Below, one piece after another: positions 50,253 through 60,410 of a DNA stretch of 64,000 nt (its first letter is position 1; each line of letters starts with the position of its first letter). The stretch is taken from positions 1-64,000 of the forward strand of contig JBLIEQ010000016.1 in assembly GCA_047633175.1 (NCBI GenBank), written 5' to 3'. Under the pieces are notes generated by a model, which saw only the letters and a list, made by a program, of their open reading frames with translations, was not told the DNA's origin and ran no database searches. Source of the DNA: Motiliproteus sp047633175 (GTDB taxonomy: Bacteria; Pseudomonadota; Gammaproteobacteria; Pseudomonadales; Balneatricaceae). A program made the translations under genes and the position numbers.

Positions 50253-52934
50253 TCACTTAGCCTTAGCTTTAGCCTTAGCCTTACTTTTAACTGCAGCGGG
50301 GCTCTTGCGCTTATCCTCCTCTACCCACTTATCCCCTTCATAGAATGCCCGCCAGCCACTGGCCTTACCCTCGACCTCAGACATCACATACTGCTCTTTT
50401 GTTTTACGACTATAGCGGATGACTGCCGGCTGCCCGTCAGGATCGGCCCGGGGCGCATCCATCAGAAAATGGTACTTCGGATCAATCTCCAGACGATGAG
50501 GCAGCAACTCTACAACCAGCGGCGCACGGGTTTCCCTGTTGCGCGGGAACTGACTGGCAGCCAGGAATAATCCTGCGGCACCATCACGTAAAATATAGTG
50601 GTCCTCGACCTTCACGCAGGACAGCTCCGGCGTAGGGACTGGATCCATCTTAGGTGGCGCCGCTTCCCCGCTGCGCAGAAGTTTGCGGGTATTTTTACAG
50701 TCATCAGAAGTACAGCCGAAATATTTCCCGAACCGGCCCGTCTTCAGCTGCATATCGGCACCGCACTTATCACACTCGATCAGAGGGCCATCGTAACCTT
50801 TGATCTTGTAGTGCCCCGACTCTACTTCAAATCCGGCACAGGCCGGATTATTGCCACACACATGTAACTTGCGCGTCTCATCGATCAGGTAGCTATCCAT
50901 CGCCGTATCACAGAGGCCGCAACGATGCTTAGCGCGTAACAGCCGCGATTCCGCCTCATCATCGGCATCGATACTGATCGCCTCATCGCCATTAACCAGG
51001 TTCTGAGTACCCTTGCAGCGCTCTTTAGGAGGCAAGCCGTAACCCGAACAACCCAGGAATACGCCCGTGCTGGCGGTGCGGATATTCATATGCCGGCCAC
51101 AGGTTGGGCAGGGGATATCGGTTGGGGTGGGATCGTTAGGCGCCATCCCGGCGTCGGCACTCTCGGCCTCCTCCAGCTGCTGGCTGAAACCCTTATAAAA
51201 CTGATCCAGTAACTGCTTCCATTCGGCACCGCCCTTGGCTACATCATCTAATGAGGCTTCCATCTTGGCGGTAAAGCCGTAATCCATCAGATCCTCAAAA
51301 CTACCCATCAGCCGGTCTGTGACGATATCGCCCATCTTCTCGGCATAAAAACGCCGATTTTCCAACTTCGCATAACCCCGGTCCTGGATAGTCGAGATGA
51401 TCGACGCGTAGGTTGAGGGTCGGCCGATCCCGAGTTTTTCCAGCTCTTTGACCAATGCCGCCTCAGAAAAACGGGCGGATGGCTTGGTAAAATGTTGTTT
51501 TGGCTCGAGCTTTTCCAGAGTCAGAGTATCGCCTTTGTGCAACTCCGGCAGTATCACGTCCTCATCGGCCTTACCCGCAGAGGCCTGGACCTTCAGAAAA
51601 CCATCAAACTGCAGAATACGACCGCGGGTACGGAGCTCGAAATCGCCACTGCGCACCTGAATTCGAGTACTGGTAAAACGGGCATTAGGCATCTGGCAAG
51701 CCACGAATTGGCGCCAGATCAACTCATACATCCGCTGTGCATCGCGCTCCAGATCATCCAGCGATGAGCCCTTGATGTTGACGTTCGAGGGACGGATCGC
51801 CTCGTGCGCCTCCTGAGCACCCTCTTTACTGCTGTAGGTCAGCGGTGCTTCGGGAAGATACTGATCGCCAAAATTTTTCTGAATATAGTCCCGACAACCG
51901 GCAACCGCTTCGGCACTCAAATTGGTCGAGTCTGTACGCATATACGTAATGTGGCCTGCTTCATACAGCCGCTGCGCCATCATCATGGTTTTCTTTACCC
52001 CAAAGCCTAACCGGGTACTGGCGGCCTGCTGCAGGGTTGAGGTTATAAAGGGGGCGGAGGGTTTACTCTGAGTCGGCTTATCCTCACGTTCGCTTATCTG
52101 ATAGCTGCCTTGCTGCAACGCCGCCAGCGCCAGGTCCGTGGTCGCCTTATCACTGGGACGAAACGCCTTCCCAAGGTGCTTAGTGACATCAAAGCGGACC
52201 TGATCCGCCTGAGAGGTTTGCAACTGTGCGGCAACCTCCCAAAACTCTTCAGGAATAAAAGCCCTGATCTCGCGTTCACGCTCGACCACCAGACGTACGG
52301 CGACCGACTGTACTCGACCGGCTGACAGCCCCCGTGCGACCCTGGCCCACAACAGCGGCGAGACCATATAGCCAACCACGCGATCGAGAAAGCGTCGCGC
52401 CTGCTGGGCATTAACACGATTGATATCCAGCTCACCCGGCGTCTCAAACGCTTCGGTGATCGCTTTCTTGGTAATTTCGTTAAACACCACCCTTTTATAA
52501 CGGCTCGGATCTCCGCCAATCGTTTCCTGCAGGTGCCAGGCAATCGCCTCCCCCTCGCGATCCAGATCGGTCGCGAGATAGATCTGATCGGCGCTCTTCG
52601 CTAACCGCCTCAACTCATCGACCACCTTCTCCTTACCAGGAAGGATCTGGTAATTAGCATCCCAATTATGTTCAGGATCGACACCCATGCGCGCCAGCAA
52701 CTGCTCACGAGCCTTCTTCTTTTTGTGTATCACCTTCTTATCCGGTGACAGCTTGCGCGTCTCCGCTGCCGCCAGTGCTCGCGCCTTGGTATCCACCGGC
52801 GCCTTAATGCCCCCGCTGGTTGGCAGATCGCGTATATGGCCGACGCTAGACTTCACGATGAAATCTTTACCAAGGTACTTATTAATGGTCTTGGCCTTAG
52901 CCGGAGACTCGACGATTACTAGTGACTTACCCAT
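50253..52934 (-). CDS. topA: DNA topoisomerase I (TopA)
   Basis: Relaxes negative supercoils; 893 residues. N-terminal TOPRIM domain with SLVIVESPAKAKTINKYLG and YLATDLDREGEAIAWHLQE. The active tyrosine is in AGHITYMRTDSTNLS (about residue 329). Three four-cysteine zinc ribbons follow near 611, 690 and 738 (CPTCGRHM, CGLCDTAM, CDKCGADM). The C-terminus ends in an (Ala-Lys)n tail (AKAKAKAKAK) that should bind nucleic acid. First gene of a minus-strand set that includes DUF6586. Confidence 0.97.
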   Translation of the reverse strand: MGKSLVIVESPAKAKTINKYLGKDFIVKSSVGHIRDLPTSGGIKAPVDTKARALAAAETRKLSPDKKVIHKKKKAREQLLARMGVDPEHNWDANYQILPGKEKVVDELRRLAKSADQIYLATDLDREGEAIAWHLQETIGGDPSRYKRVVFNEITKKAITEAFETPGELDINRVNAQQARRFLDRVVGYMVSPLLWARVARGLSAGRVQSVAVRLVVEREREIRAFIPEEFWEVAAQLQTSQADQVRFDVTKHLGKAFRPSDKATTDLALAALQQGSYQISEREDKPTQSKPSAPFITSTLQQAASTRLGFGVKKTMMMAQRLYEAGHITYMRTDSTNLSAEAVAGCRDYIQKNFGDQYLPEAPLTYSSKEGAQEAHEAIRPSNVNIKGSSLDDLERDAQRMYELIWRQFVACQMPNARFTSTRIQVRSGDFELRTRGRILQFDGFLKVQASAGKADEDVILPELHKGDTLTLEKLEPKQHFTKPSARFSEAALVKELEKLGIGRPSTYASIISTIQDRGYAKLENRRFYAEKMGDIVTDRLMGSFEDLMDYGFTAKMEASLDDVAKGGAEWKQLLDQFYKGFSQQLEEAESADAGMAPNDPTPTDIPCPTCGRHMNIRTASTGVFLGCSGYGLPPKERCKGTQNLVNGDEAISIDADDEAESRLLRAKHRCGLCDTAMDSYLIDETRKLHVCGNNPACAGFEVESGHYKIKGYDGPLIECDKCGADMQLKTGRFGKYFGCTSDDCKNTRKLLRSGEAAPPKMDPVPTPELSCVKVEDHYILRDGAAGLFLAASQFPRNRETRAPLVVELLPHRLEIDPKYHFLMDAPRADPDGQPAVIRYSRKTKEQYVMSEVEGKASGWRAFYEGDKWVEEDKRKSPAAVKSKAKAKAKAK

Positions 52935-53136
52935 GAATAAACCTAAAACTTAAAAAGATGAAGCGTGCGACAGGGTTCAGAGGCGGTCATATATAAGGCC
53001 TGTACAAACGCGGGTCAAGCAACCATTTCTTAAACACCTTATCTACAACGCTCTCTGACTGCTGTTTTTGATAGTTATTGGGGGGCAATTTGGGTACCCT
53101 GAACGTACTTTATTGTCCCTGTTGTTTCTATAATTT

Positions 53137-53853
53137 ATGTCTTCGGAAAACAACGCACTGCTGCTGCTAAGCTTGGTAGCGCTCCTGCTTATCGCCCTGT
53201 CGGTAAATTACGTTATTTACCAACAGCAGGAGCGCCATCGACAGCGCTTTATACTCGCCAAGAAAATCCGCCGTGACGCCGAACTGCTACTCGACACCCT
53301 CAGGACACTCAAACAACTGCAGTGTCCTAAACCGGTGATAGAGCTGCTCAATAACGAGGTGGTCGACATGCTCGGCAAGCTCGCGCGACTCAACCCTCAA
53401 AGCGGCGTTATTGAGCAGCTGCAAAGTCAGATACCCAGGGCGCCCGAACAGGCTCAGAGTCTGGATTTAAAAAACGACAGCACCCTGAAGAGCGCTCAGA
53501 ATACGATCCGTTTTACCCTCGGGTTTATTCAGCGACGCCGCAGCCTGGGCGCAGTATCGCGCCTGAAATGCAATGAGCTCTCTCGAGAGTTACAGTGGCT
53601 AAGCAGCGAAATAGAAATAGAGACTCATACCGAGACCGGTAAGCAACTTCTAAAGAGTGACAAAGCGGTACTGGCCGTATCGCGCTTCAAGCTTGCTAAA
53701 AGCATCATCGCACACTTGTCGCATAAAGAACCCCGCCGGCAGATACTGATGGATGAAATCAATCAATTAATTGCTCAGGCTACCGTTTTTGGTACGACCT
53801 CGGCACCCACTCAAGCCAAGACCGTTCACAACAACGATAACAAAAATCACTAA
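53137..53853 (+). CDS. Membrane-anchored helical protein of unknown function
   Basis: 238 residues. A single N-terminal transmembrane helix (about 8-28, ALLLLSLVALLLIALSVNYVIY) is followed by a long hydrophilic, mostly helical domain (about 40-200), likely cytoplasmic because of the basic residues after the helix. No domain recognised. It starts 203 bp after the divergent topA start and ends overlapping a convergent gene by 4 bp. Confidence 0.7.
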   Translation: MSSENNALLLLSLVALLLIALSVNYVIYQQQERHRQRFILAKKIRRDAELLLDTLRTLKQLQCPKPVIELLNNEVVDMLGKLARLNPQSGVIEQLQSQIPRAPEQAQSLDLKNDSTLKSAQNTIRFTLGFIQRRRSLGAVSRLKCNELSRELQWLSSEIEIETHTETGKQLLKSDKAVLAVSRFKLAKSIIAHLSHKEPRRQILMDEINQLIAQATVFGTTSAPTQAKTVHNNDNKNH

Positions 53854-54083
53854 CCGACTTCAGACAACAGCGAAAAACGCCGCTGTACGCCCTGTTCTGT
53901 TGAAACTGTTTCGAGAAACATCGCCAACGGGCGTACCCAGAGCGCACCCTCCCCATACTGGGGCTGATAGACCACCAGCTCCTCATCCGTTTCCGAATGC
54001 CGGGCGATACCCAGCACCCGGTATTCGCCGCCCTTATAATGGCGATATCGTCCGGGCGGTAACCTGCTATCAATTAAAAACAT
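53850..54083 (-). CDS. DUF1653-family protein
   Basis: 77 residues with the family pattern PGRYRHYKGGEYRVLGIARH, TDEELVVYQPQYG and LWVRPLAMFLETV. A small beta-rich soluble domain of unknown function, found alone or as a domain in bacteria. Overlaps the preceding convergent gene stop by 4 bp and is 5 bp after a hypothetical gene on the same strand. Confidence 0.85.
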   Translation of the reverse strand: MFLIDSRLPPGRYRHYKGGEYRVLGIARHSETDEELVVYQPQYGEGALWVRPLAMFLETVSTEQGVQRRFSLLSEVG

Positions 54084-54088
54084 ACCGA

Positions 54089-54589
54089 CTACACCCCCGC
54101 CTCGAGTAAACGTTTAAGTAACTGCTTAATCGAGGCTACAGTCTCTGGCGTTCCACGCTCCGCCCAAAAGATCGAGACACTGATAGGGGTAGATTCCAGC
54201 CCATAGGCATCCTCCGGCAGCGTCTCTATCAGCTCCTTTATGAGGGCCAGCGCGGCCCCATCCAGCTCCCCCTCACCTCTGGACCAGCTCCAGCCTTCGG
54301 CGAGCCCCTCGATGGCATAAGAGTCTAACTTAAAAATCTGCCAGGGAACCTGTTTCCCCCGCGTCTTTCCCGCGATGCGGGGGAGCCTGTATGCCACGCA
54401 ATCACGCTCATCCGCGAGCGCTTCACCTAGCGCACGCGGCATCAATACCCTTACAATCTGTACCTGAAAGCCTGAGCGCATCGCACACTGTCGCAGTAAC
54501 GCCTGGACACGCTGCCGTGGCGACGGCATCATCCACATCATCGACCCAAAAATGGCAAATAAAATCAATGCGATAACAAACCAATTCAT
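54089..54589 (-). CDS. Hypothetical single-pass membrane protein
   Basis: 166 residues: an N-terminal helix (MNWFVIALILFAIFGSMMWM) and a soluble domain of unknown fold (about 25-166) with a mixed composition. I recognise no family. It is followed by the DUF1653 gene 5 bp on and may form a two-gene unit. Confidence 0.65.
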   Translation of the reverse strand: MNWFVIALILFAIFGSMMWMMPSPRQRVQALLRQCAMRSGFQVQIVRVLMPRALGEALADERDCVAYRLPRIAGKTRGKQVPWQIFKLDSYAIEGLAEGWSWSRGEGELDGAALALIKELIETLPEDAYGLESTPISVSIFWAERGTPETVASIKQLLKRLLEAGV

Positions 54590-54672
54590 TATATTACCTA
54601 GCTATTTACGAGCGGCCTATAATAGGCTATTTATTAGTGACAGGATATCAGACTGAAACCGAGGAACTCATC

Positions 54673-55110
54673 ATGGCCTATCAACACATCTTATTGGCAT
54701 TGGATCTAACCGACGAGTCCAAACAGGTGGCCGACAGAGCCGTCATTCTAGCGCAGCAGAGCGGCTCATCCCTGAGCTTAGTGCATGTTATCGAGCCGCT
54801 GAGCTTCGCCTACGGGGGCGACGTCCCTATGGACCTTTCTAGCATTCAAGAGCAACTGGACACCCAGGCACAACAACAGCTGGCGGAATTAGCCGCGCAG
54901 CTAGGGATAGCGGTCAAAGAGACTCTGGTCGTTACCGGTCACACCGAGAGCGAGATACATCGAATCGCCAAAGAGACCGATACCGATCTGATTGTGGTCG
55001 GCAGCCACGGCCGTCACGGCCTGTCCCTACTGCTGGGATCGACCGCTAACGGCGTACTGCACGGGGCCAAGTGTGATGTACTGGCCGTACGGGTTAAAAC
55101 ACCAGATTAG
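54673..55110 (+). CDS. Universal stress protein, UspA family
   Basis: 145 residues from the ATG at 54673, which has CGAGGA upstream; an in-frame start at 54637 adds 12 residues not expected in the family. Start motif MAYQHILLALDLTDES and the ATP-binding pattern GSHGRHGLSLLLGSTANGV (G-2x-G-9x-G-S/T) near residue 113 are complete, so it probably binds ATP. Monocistronic. Role: stress endurance; details unknown. Confidence 0.93.
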   Translation: MAYQHILLALDLTDESKQVADRAVILAQQSGSSLSLVHVIEPLSFAYGGDVPMDLSSIQEQLDTQAQQQLAELAAQLGIAVKETLVVTGHTESEIHRIAKETDTDLIVVGSHGRHGLSLLLGSTANGVLHGAKCDVLAVRVKTPD

Positions 55111-55134
55111 AGTAAGACTAAAAAGTGATGCGGG

Positions 55135-57045
55135 TTACCGCATCGCTTCCAGCTCCACCCAGCGCTCCATCGCCTGCTCTAACAACTGCTCGCAGCCCTC
55201 CACCGCCGCCAGTCGCTCAGTAACGACCTCTATCGCCTGCTGATAAAAATCGGCGCCGGCAACCTCCTGTTGCAATGCCAGCAGTTGTGATTCGAGGGTC
55301 TCAAGATGCTCCGGAAACAGATCCAACTCCCGCTGCAGTTTATAGCTGAGCTTCTTGGGTGCAGGCTTATTCACCTCCGGCTGAGGCTGCGCCAGGGGTT
55401 CCTCTTTCACACCCGCGGCATCGGCATCGCTAACTTGCGGCATCTCAGATCGAGGAAGGACGCCGCCCTGACGAATCCAGTCTTCATAGCCTCCGACAAA
55501 CTCACTGATCGAGCCGTTGCGATTAAATACCAGGGTGCTGGTCACCACATTATCGAGAAAGGCGCGATCGTGGCTGACCAGCAACACAGTGCCTTTAAAC
55601 TCACTCAGCACCTCCTCCAGCAACTCCAGAGACTCCAGATCCAGATCGTTTGTGGGCTCATCGAGAACCAGAATATTGGCTGACTTGCTGAACAGACGCG
55701 CCAACAGCAACCGATTACGCTCACCACCCGATAACGACTTAACCTTGGCGCGCGTCTGCCCGGGGGAGAACAGAAAATCACCCAGATAGCTGATCATATG
55801 CCGGCGGTTGCCGTTGATCTCTACGTAATCACGCCCTTCGGCGACGTTATCGATGACTGTTTTTTCCGGATCCAGCTGCTCACGCAGCTGATCGAAGTAA
55901 GCCACCTCCAGGTTGGTGCCCAGATCCAAATGACCCGACTGCGGCTGCAACTGCCCCAACAACAAGCGCAATAGCGTAGTTTTACCGACCCCGTTAGGAC
56001 CAATCAGACCGATACGATCACCGCGCAGCACTCGCACTGAAAAATCATTGATGATAGTACGGTCACCGTAGCTGTAGCTGACGCCCTGGGCATCCACCAC
56101 CAGCTTGCCAGAGCGTTGCGCCTGCTCCACCGAGAACGTTGCCTTGCCCTGCTGATTACGCCGATCGGAACGTTCGTTGCGCATCGCTTTCAGCGCCCTG
56201 ACCCGGCCCTCGTTGCGCGTTCTACGCGCCTTGACGCCCTGCCTGATCCATACTTCCTCTTGTGCTAAGCGTTTATCAAACAACGCATTATGACGTTCCT
56301 GATCGGCCAGCACCTGCTCCCGGTATTTCAGAAAACCCGCATAATCGCTTTCCAGCGAAAAAAGTTTACCCCGGTCCAGCTCGACGATTCGATTGGCGAC
56401 CCGCTGCAGAAAGGCCCGGTCATGGGTAATGAAGATCAGCGTACCGCGGAACTCCAGCAACTGCTGCTCTAGCCAGTCGATGGTATGAATATCGAGGTGG
56501 TTGGTGGGCTCATCCAGCAACAAAATATCAGGATCAACCACCAGCGCCTGCGCCAATGCCACCCGCCGCCGCCAACCACCAGAAAGCTGCTCCATACGGA
56601 TCTGAGCCGGCAACTTCAATTTCAGCAACACCGTTTCTACTTTCTGCTCCAGGCTCCAGCCATCCACCGCTTCTAAACGATGCTGTAACTGCTCAAGCTT
56701 TCTCATGCCCGCATCGTCATGCGCTTCCATGGCCAGCCGGTCATACTCGGCCCGCAGCACCTGCATATGCTGCAACCCCGCCGCGACTACCTCGAACACG
56801 GTACGCTGATCGGCTTCGGGGAGTTCCTGATCGAGCACCCCTATACGGATGTCGGGACTCAGCCATACACTGCCGGAATCGAGCGTCTGCTGACCATTAA
56901 TGACTTTGATCAGCGTCGACTTCCCCTCACCGTTGCGACCGATCAATGCGATACGTTGATTCGGGTGGACCACCCAGTCAACCTGATCCAAGAGGGGTTT
57001 ATCACCAAAGGCTAAGGCTGCCTGATTTAATCTCAAAAGTGCCAT
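55135..57045 (-). CDS. uup: ABC-F ATPase Uup
   Basis: 636 residues from the ATG at 57045 (MALLRLNQAAL); an in-frame start at 57060 adds five unlikely residues. Two ABC domains: Walker A IGRNGEGKST (about 38) and IGPNGVGKTT (about 345); signatures LSGGWRRR and LSGGERNR; both Walker B (LLLDEPTNHLD, LVLDEPTNDLD). The linker KRLAQEEVWIRQGVKARRTR and the C-terminal coiled coil (about 560-636) are typical of Uup, which acts on ribosomes or on branched DNA. No transmembrane partner, as expected. Confidence 0.93.
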   Translation of the reverse strand: MALLRLNQAALAFGDKPLLDQVDWVVHPNQRIALIGRNGEGKSTLIKVINGQQTLDSGSVWLSPDIRIGVLDQELPEADQRTVFEVVAAGLQHMQVLRAEYDRLAMEAHDDAGMRKLEQLQHRLEAVDGWSLEQKVETVLLKLKLPAQIRMEQLSGGWRRRVALAQALVVDPDILLLDEPTNHLDIHTIDWLEQQLLEFRGTLIFITHDRAFLQRVANRIVELDRGKLFSLESDYAGFLKYREQVLADQERHNALFDKRLAQEEVWIRQGVKARRTRNEGRVRALKAMRNERSDRRNQQGKATFSVEQAQRSGKLVVDAQGVSYSYGDRTIINDFSVRVLRGDRIGLIGPNGVGKTTLLRLLLGQLQPQSGHLDLGTNLEVAYFDQLREQLDPEKTVIDNVAEGRDYVEINGNRRHMISYLGDFLFSPGQTRAKVKSLSGGERNRLLLARLFSKSANILVLDEPTNDLDLESLELLEEVLSEFKGTVLLVSHDRAFLDNVVTSTLVFNRNGSISEFVGGYEDWIRQGGVLPRSEMPQVSDADAAGVKEEPLAQPQPEVNKPAPKKLSYKLQRELDLFPEHLETLESQLLALQQEVAGADFYQQAIEVVTERLAAVEGCEQLLEQAMERWVELEAMR

Positions 57046-57174
57046 AAAAAAATGTTCCAACCTAAAAAAACGGCATCACGACCAAGAAAAATTGAATCGC
57101 GATGGCCTGGGGTTTGAGCTACTCTACTGCCATACTGGACGAAGCCCGGTAATTGAAACGAAGAGGTTCTAGTT

Positions 57175-59235
57175 TTGCAACCCTCCCTAACAGTTCAGCG
57201 ACATCCTTATCTGGCGATTTTACGCTGCATCTCCATCCAAAGCCCCCCTATCTCGTCTATTTACCGCATTCTATTTTTTTCTGCGGTGTTACTACTGATT
57301 ACGCCTGGCGATGTCCAGGCCCTAATAGCGCCTGATATCGAACAGCAAGAGTCGGAGAACCCGCAACAGTACCAGCAACAGCGCGTTCTGTATAAAAAGG
57401 CAACAAATGCTCTAGAACGGCATAATATGACCCTGGCTGCTACTTTCAGCAGCCAGCTGAAAAGCTACCCGCTCTACCCCTACCTGATCTATAAACGCCA
57501 CAGACTCCAGCTCGACAGACTCGACGCCAGCACTCTGAAGCAGTTCAGTATCGATTTTCCTGACTCTCCGCTTCCCAGCCGACTGCTAAGCGCCTGGCTC
57601 GCTCATCTGGGCAAGCACCAACAGTGGCAACTGCTGCTCGACAACTATCAACCCGGGGTCGCTAATACCAGCCTGCAGTGCCTGCAACTCTGGGCACTAC
57701 ATCAAACGGGCAGCCGCCAGGAGACCTCTAAACAGGTTGCGCGACTCTGGACTCAAGGCCTCTCCCAACCTAACAGCTGCGACCAGATTTTTGCAGTCTG
57801 GCTAAAGAGCACCGCCTTCACCGAACAGCATGCCTGGGAGCGCTTTTGGTTGGCTTTAGACAAAAACAATCCGAGCCTGGCCAAATACAGCAGCACCTTT
57901 CTTAACCAACCCCGCTGGCAGAAAACGGCTAAGCAGGCGCTACAGCTGCATCGAAAGCCGGAGCAACTTGCACTCATAAACATTGACCCCGACATCGCCG
58001 GCTACCAACAGCTACTCCACAACAGCCTCAGTCGACTAGGGAGACGTGATCCGGCCCTAGCCCTGCTTCAGCTACAACGATTTAACGCGACCCTGGTGTT
58101 GGATCCTCAAGAACGGCAGCAACTGCAGCGCTATTTAGGTCTCCGCCTGCTGCGCAACTATCCCGAATCCCTAGAGGCACTCAGCAACCAGATCAATCCT
58201 AATCAGAGCGATACAATTCTGCTCGAATGGCAACTTCGCAATCTGCTGCTACGCAAGGAGTGGCAAACGATAGATGCCCTAATCGAGAAACTACCAGACC
58301 CGGAGCGGTTAAGCAGCCGCTGGCGTTACTGGAAGGCTAGGTCGCTGGAAGCCCAACCCGACACTGACGCACAGCAGCGCGCCACCGCGCTTTACACCAC
58401 CCTGGCCGATGAACGCAGCTTTTATGGTTTCCTGGCGGCCGATAATCTGGGTATCGAGTACAACCTCAACAACCATACGACACTACCTGATAAGCCCTAT
58501 TTGAGAACTCTGTCTCAGAGTGCCCCTATGCTGCGCGCCCGTGAGCTGCTGTATCACCAGCAACGCCGCGATGCGCGCAGGGAATGGCGCCAGGCGACAC
58601 GAGATTTTAGTCCGCAGCAACTCCTCCAGGCCGCTCAACTCGCGCAACAATGGGGCTGGTACGAACAGGGAATACGCTCTGCAATCAACTCCCGGAAATG
58701 GGATGATCTGCTGTTGAGATTTCCGCTGGTCTATGGGGCACAGATATCGCAATCAGCCAAGAGTAACGGCATCGATCGCTCCTGGATTATGGCCACCGCC
58801 CGCCAGGAGAGCGCCTTCATGCCTGATGCCCGCTCGCCCGCCGGCGCCATGGGCTTAATGCAACTGATGCCTCGAACCGCTAAGGCGACCGCCAAAAAGG
58901 CCAATATTCGCTATCGGGGTCCCCAGCAACTGATAGCCCCTGAATTAAATATAAAAATTGGTAGTCACTATCTGGGTCGCCTCAGTCGACGCTATGCAGA
59001 CCACCGGGTTTTAGCCAGCGCTGCCTATAACGCAGGACCCAGCAGGGTTAACCGCTGGTTAAAGCAACGCAAAGACCTGCCCATCGATCTCTGGATCGAG
59101 ACTATTCCTTTCGACGAGACCCGCAATTATGTCCAGAACGTCCTGAGTTTTTCGCTTATCTACAGCGAAATGCTGGGGTTACCCAAGCAATTGCTCAGGC
59201 CGCAGGAGCTGCAGGGAGAGATTCCCAAGACCTAA
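57175..59235 (+). CDS. slt: Soluble lytic murein transglycosylase (Slt70-type)
   Basis: 686 residues, close to Slt70. Starts with TTG at 57175 (AGAGG 9 bp upstream). A signal peptide ends near residue 50 (ITPGDVQA). The long superhelical U and L domains (about 60-520) are followed by the catalytic GEWL-like domain with ATARQESAFMPDARSPAGAM (Glu acid) and GLMQLMPRTAKA, and SHYLGRLSRRYADHRVLASA. It cleaves peptidoglycan with formation of anhydro-muramic ends. The ATG start would be far inside, so the TTG or an ATT/GTG alternative needs checking. Plus strand, divergent from uup. Confidence 0.9.
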   Translation: MQPSLTVQRHPYLAILRCISIQSPPISSIYRILFFSAVLLLITPGDVQALIAPDIEQQESENPQQYQQQRVLYKKATNALERHNMTLAATFSSQLKSYPLYPYLIYKRHRLQLDRLDASTLKQFSIDFPDSPLPSRLLSAWLAHLGKHQQWQLLLDNYQPGVANTSLQCLQLWALHQTGSRQETSKQVARLWTQGLSQPNSCDQIFAVWLKSTAFTEQHAWERFWLALDKNNPSLAKYSSTFLNQPRWQKTAKQALQLHRKPEQLALINIDPDIAGYQQLLHNSLSRLGRRDPALALLQLQRFNATLVLDPQERQQLQRYLGLRLLRNYPESLEALSNQINPNQSDTILLEWQLRNLLLRKEWQTIDALIEKLPDPERLSSRWRYWKARSLEAQPDTDAQQRATALYTTLADERSFYGFLAADNLGIEYNLNNHTTLPDKPYLRTLSQSAPMLRARELLYHQQRRDARREWRQATRDFSPQQLLQAAQLAQQWGWYEQGIRSAINSRKWDDLLLRFPLVYGAQISQSAKSNGIDRSWIMATARQESAFMPDARSPAGAMGLMQLMPRTAKATAKKANIRYRGPQQLIAPELNIKIGSHYLGRLSRRYADHRVLASAAYNAGPSRVNRWLKQRKDLPIDLWIETIPFDETRNYVQNVLSFSLIYSEMLGLPKQLLRPQELQGEIPKT

Positions 59236-59290
59236 GCAAGATTTCCGGCAGCAGGTCCTATTACCTGATTAATGAAGGATTAATGGAGGA

Positions 59291-60229
59291 TTAATGGAGA
59301 CCATTAACCTCTTTGATTCGGTTCTTCACCAGAATCGCCAGACGATCCGAAACAAACTTGGGCAGAAAATCGTTACAACCGACCTTTTGCGCCATCGCCA
59401 GATTAAACGAACCCGATAATGAGGTATGCAGAACGATATAGAGATCTTTAAACTGCTCATTTTTACGAATTTCCGTGGTTAACCGGTAACCATCCATCTC
59501 CGGCATCTCTGCATCGGTAATCACCATAAGAAAGCGCTCAGACAACGGCCCACCCTGTTCTGCAAACGCCTTGAGCTGCTCGAGGGCATCGGTACCATTG
59601 AGCGCCTCGTAAGGGGTAATACCCAGGCTAGCCAGCGTCCTGCGCACCTGATCTCTAGCTGTCTGCGAATCATCAACGATCAGGACGTCATACTTTTTAG
59701 CCAACTCCCGCACCTGATCATCGATCAGCCCGGGGGTAACCTCTGTCGTATAGGGACTGACTTCGGCAAGCACCTTCTCGACATCAATAATCTCAACCAG
59801 GCGATTATCCTCCATCCGCGTAATTGCGGTCAGATAATGCGCCCGACCTGCCGTCTTGGGAGGTGGCAACACATCAGCCCAATCCAGATTAAGAATGCGC
59901 TCCACATCGCTGACCAGAAACCCCTGAACCGAACCGTTATATTCAGTCACTATCAAATGAGAGTTTTCTGTTACCAGGATGGGCCCCATACCTATAGCTG
60001 CACTCAGGTCGATCACAGGAACGGTCTGACCACGCAGATTGGCGACCCCTCTGACCACCGCATGCGAATTGGGCAGAAGGTTTAGGCGGGGTAATTTCAG
60101 GACCTCCTTCACTTTAAATACGTTGATGGCGAATATTTGGTGACGTCCAAGCCGGAACAACAACAGCTCGAGTCTGTTCTGGCCGACTAACTGAGTGCGC
60201 TGATCAACGGAGTCTAAAATTCCAGCCAT
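59291..60229 (-). CDS. cheV: Chemotaxis coupling protein CheV
   Basis: 312 residues. CheW domain (about 15-160) with LRGQTVPVIDLSAAIGMG and IFAINVFKVKEVL, then receiver domain (about 185-308). The receiver has VLIVDDSQTARDQVRRTL and phospho-acceptor D in VITDAEMPEMDGYRL (about residue 240). It links chemoreceptors to CheA and adapts by phosphorylation. No other chemotaxis genes are nearby, which is common for cheV. Confidence 0.94.
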   Translation of the reverse strand: MAGILDSVDQRTQLVGQNRLELLLFRLGRHQIFAINVFKVKEVLKLPRLNLLPNSHAVVRGVANLRGQTVPVIDLSAAIGMGPILVTENSHLIVTEYNGSVQGFLVSDVERILNLDWADVLPPPKTAGRAHYLTAITRMEDNRLVEIIDVEKVLAEVSPYTTEVTPGLIDDQVRELAKKYDVLIVDDSQTARDQVRRTLASLGITPYEALNGTDALEQLKAFAEQGGPLSERFLMVITDAEMPEMDGYRLTTEIRKNEQFKDLYIVLHTSLSGSFNLAMAQKVGCNDFLPKFVSDRLAILVKNRIKEVNGLH

Positions 60230-60410
60230 ATAAAAACACCTTAAATTTGATAGGCCTAACTAACACCAAGAGGACCTGCTGATAAATTCAGAGTGTTACC
60301 TATAAAGGATTCACCGGGTACCCCAAAATAAGTTGAAGATGTTAGCATAGTTATTTTTCAGCATCAGGGAATACCAACATCTCTAACTCTGCGCCCATAT
60401 CAACAAAAAT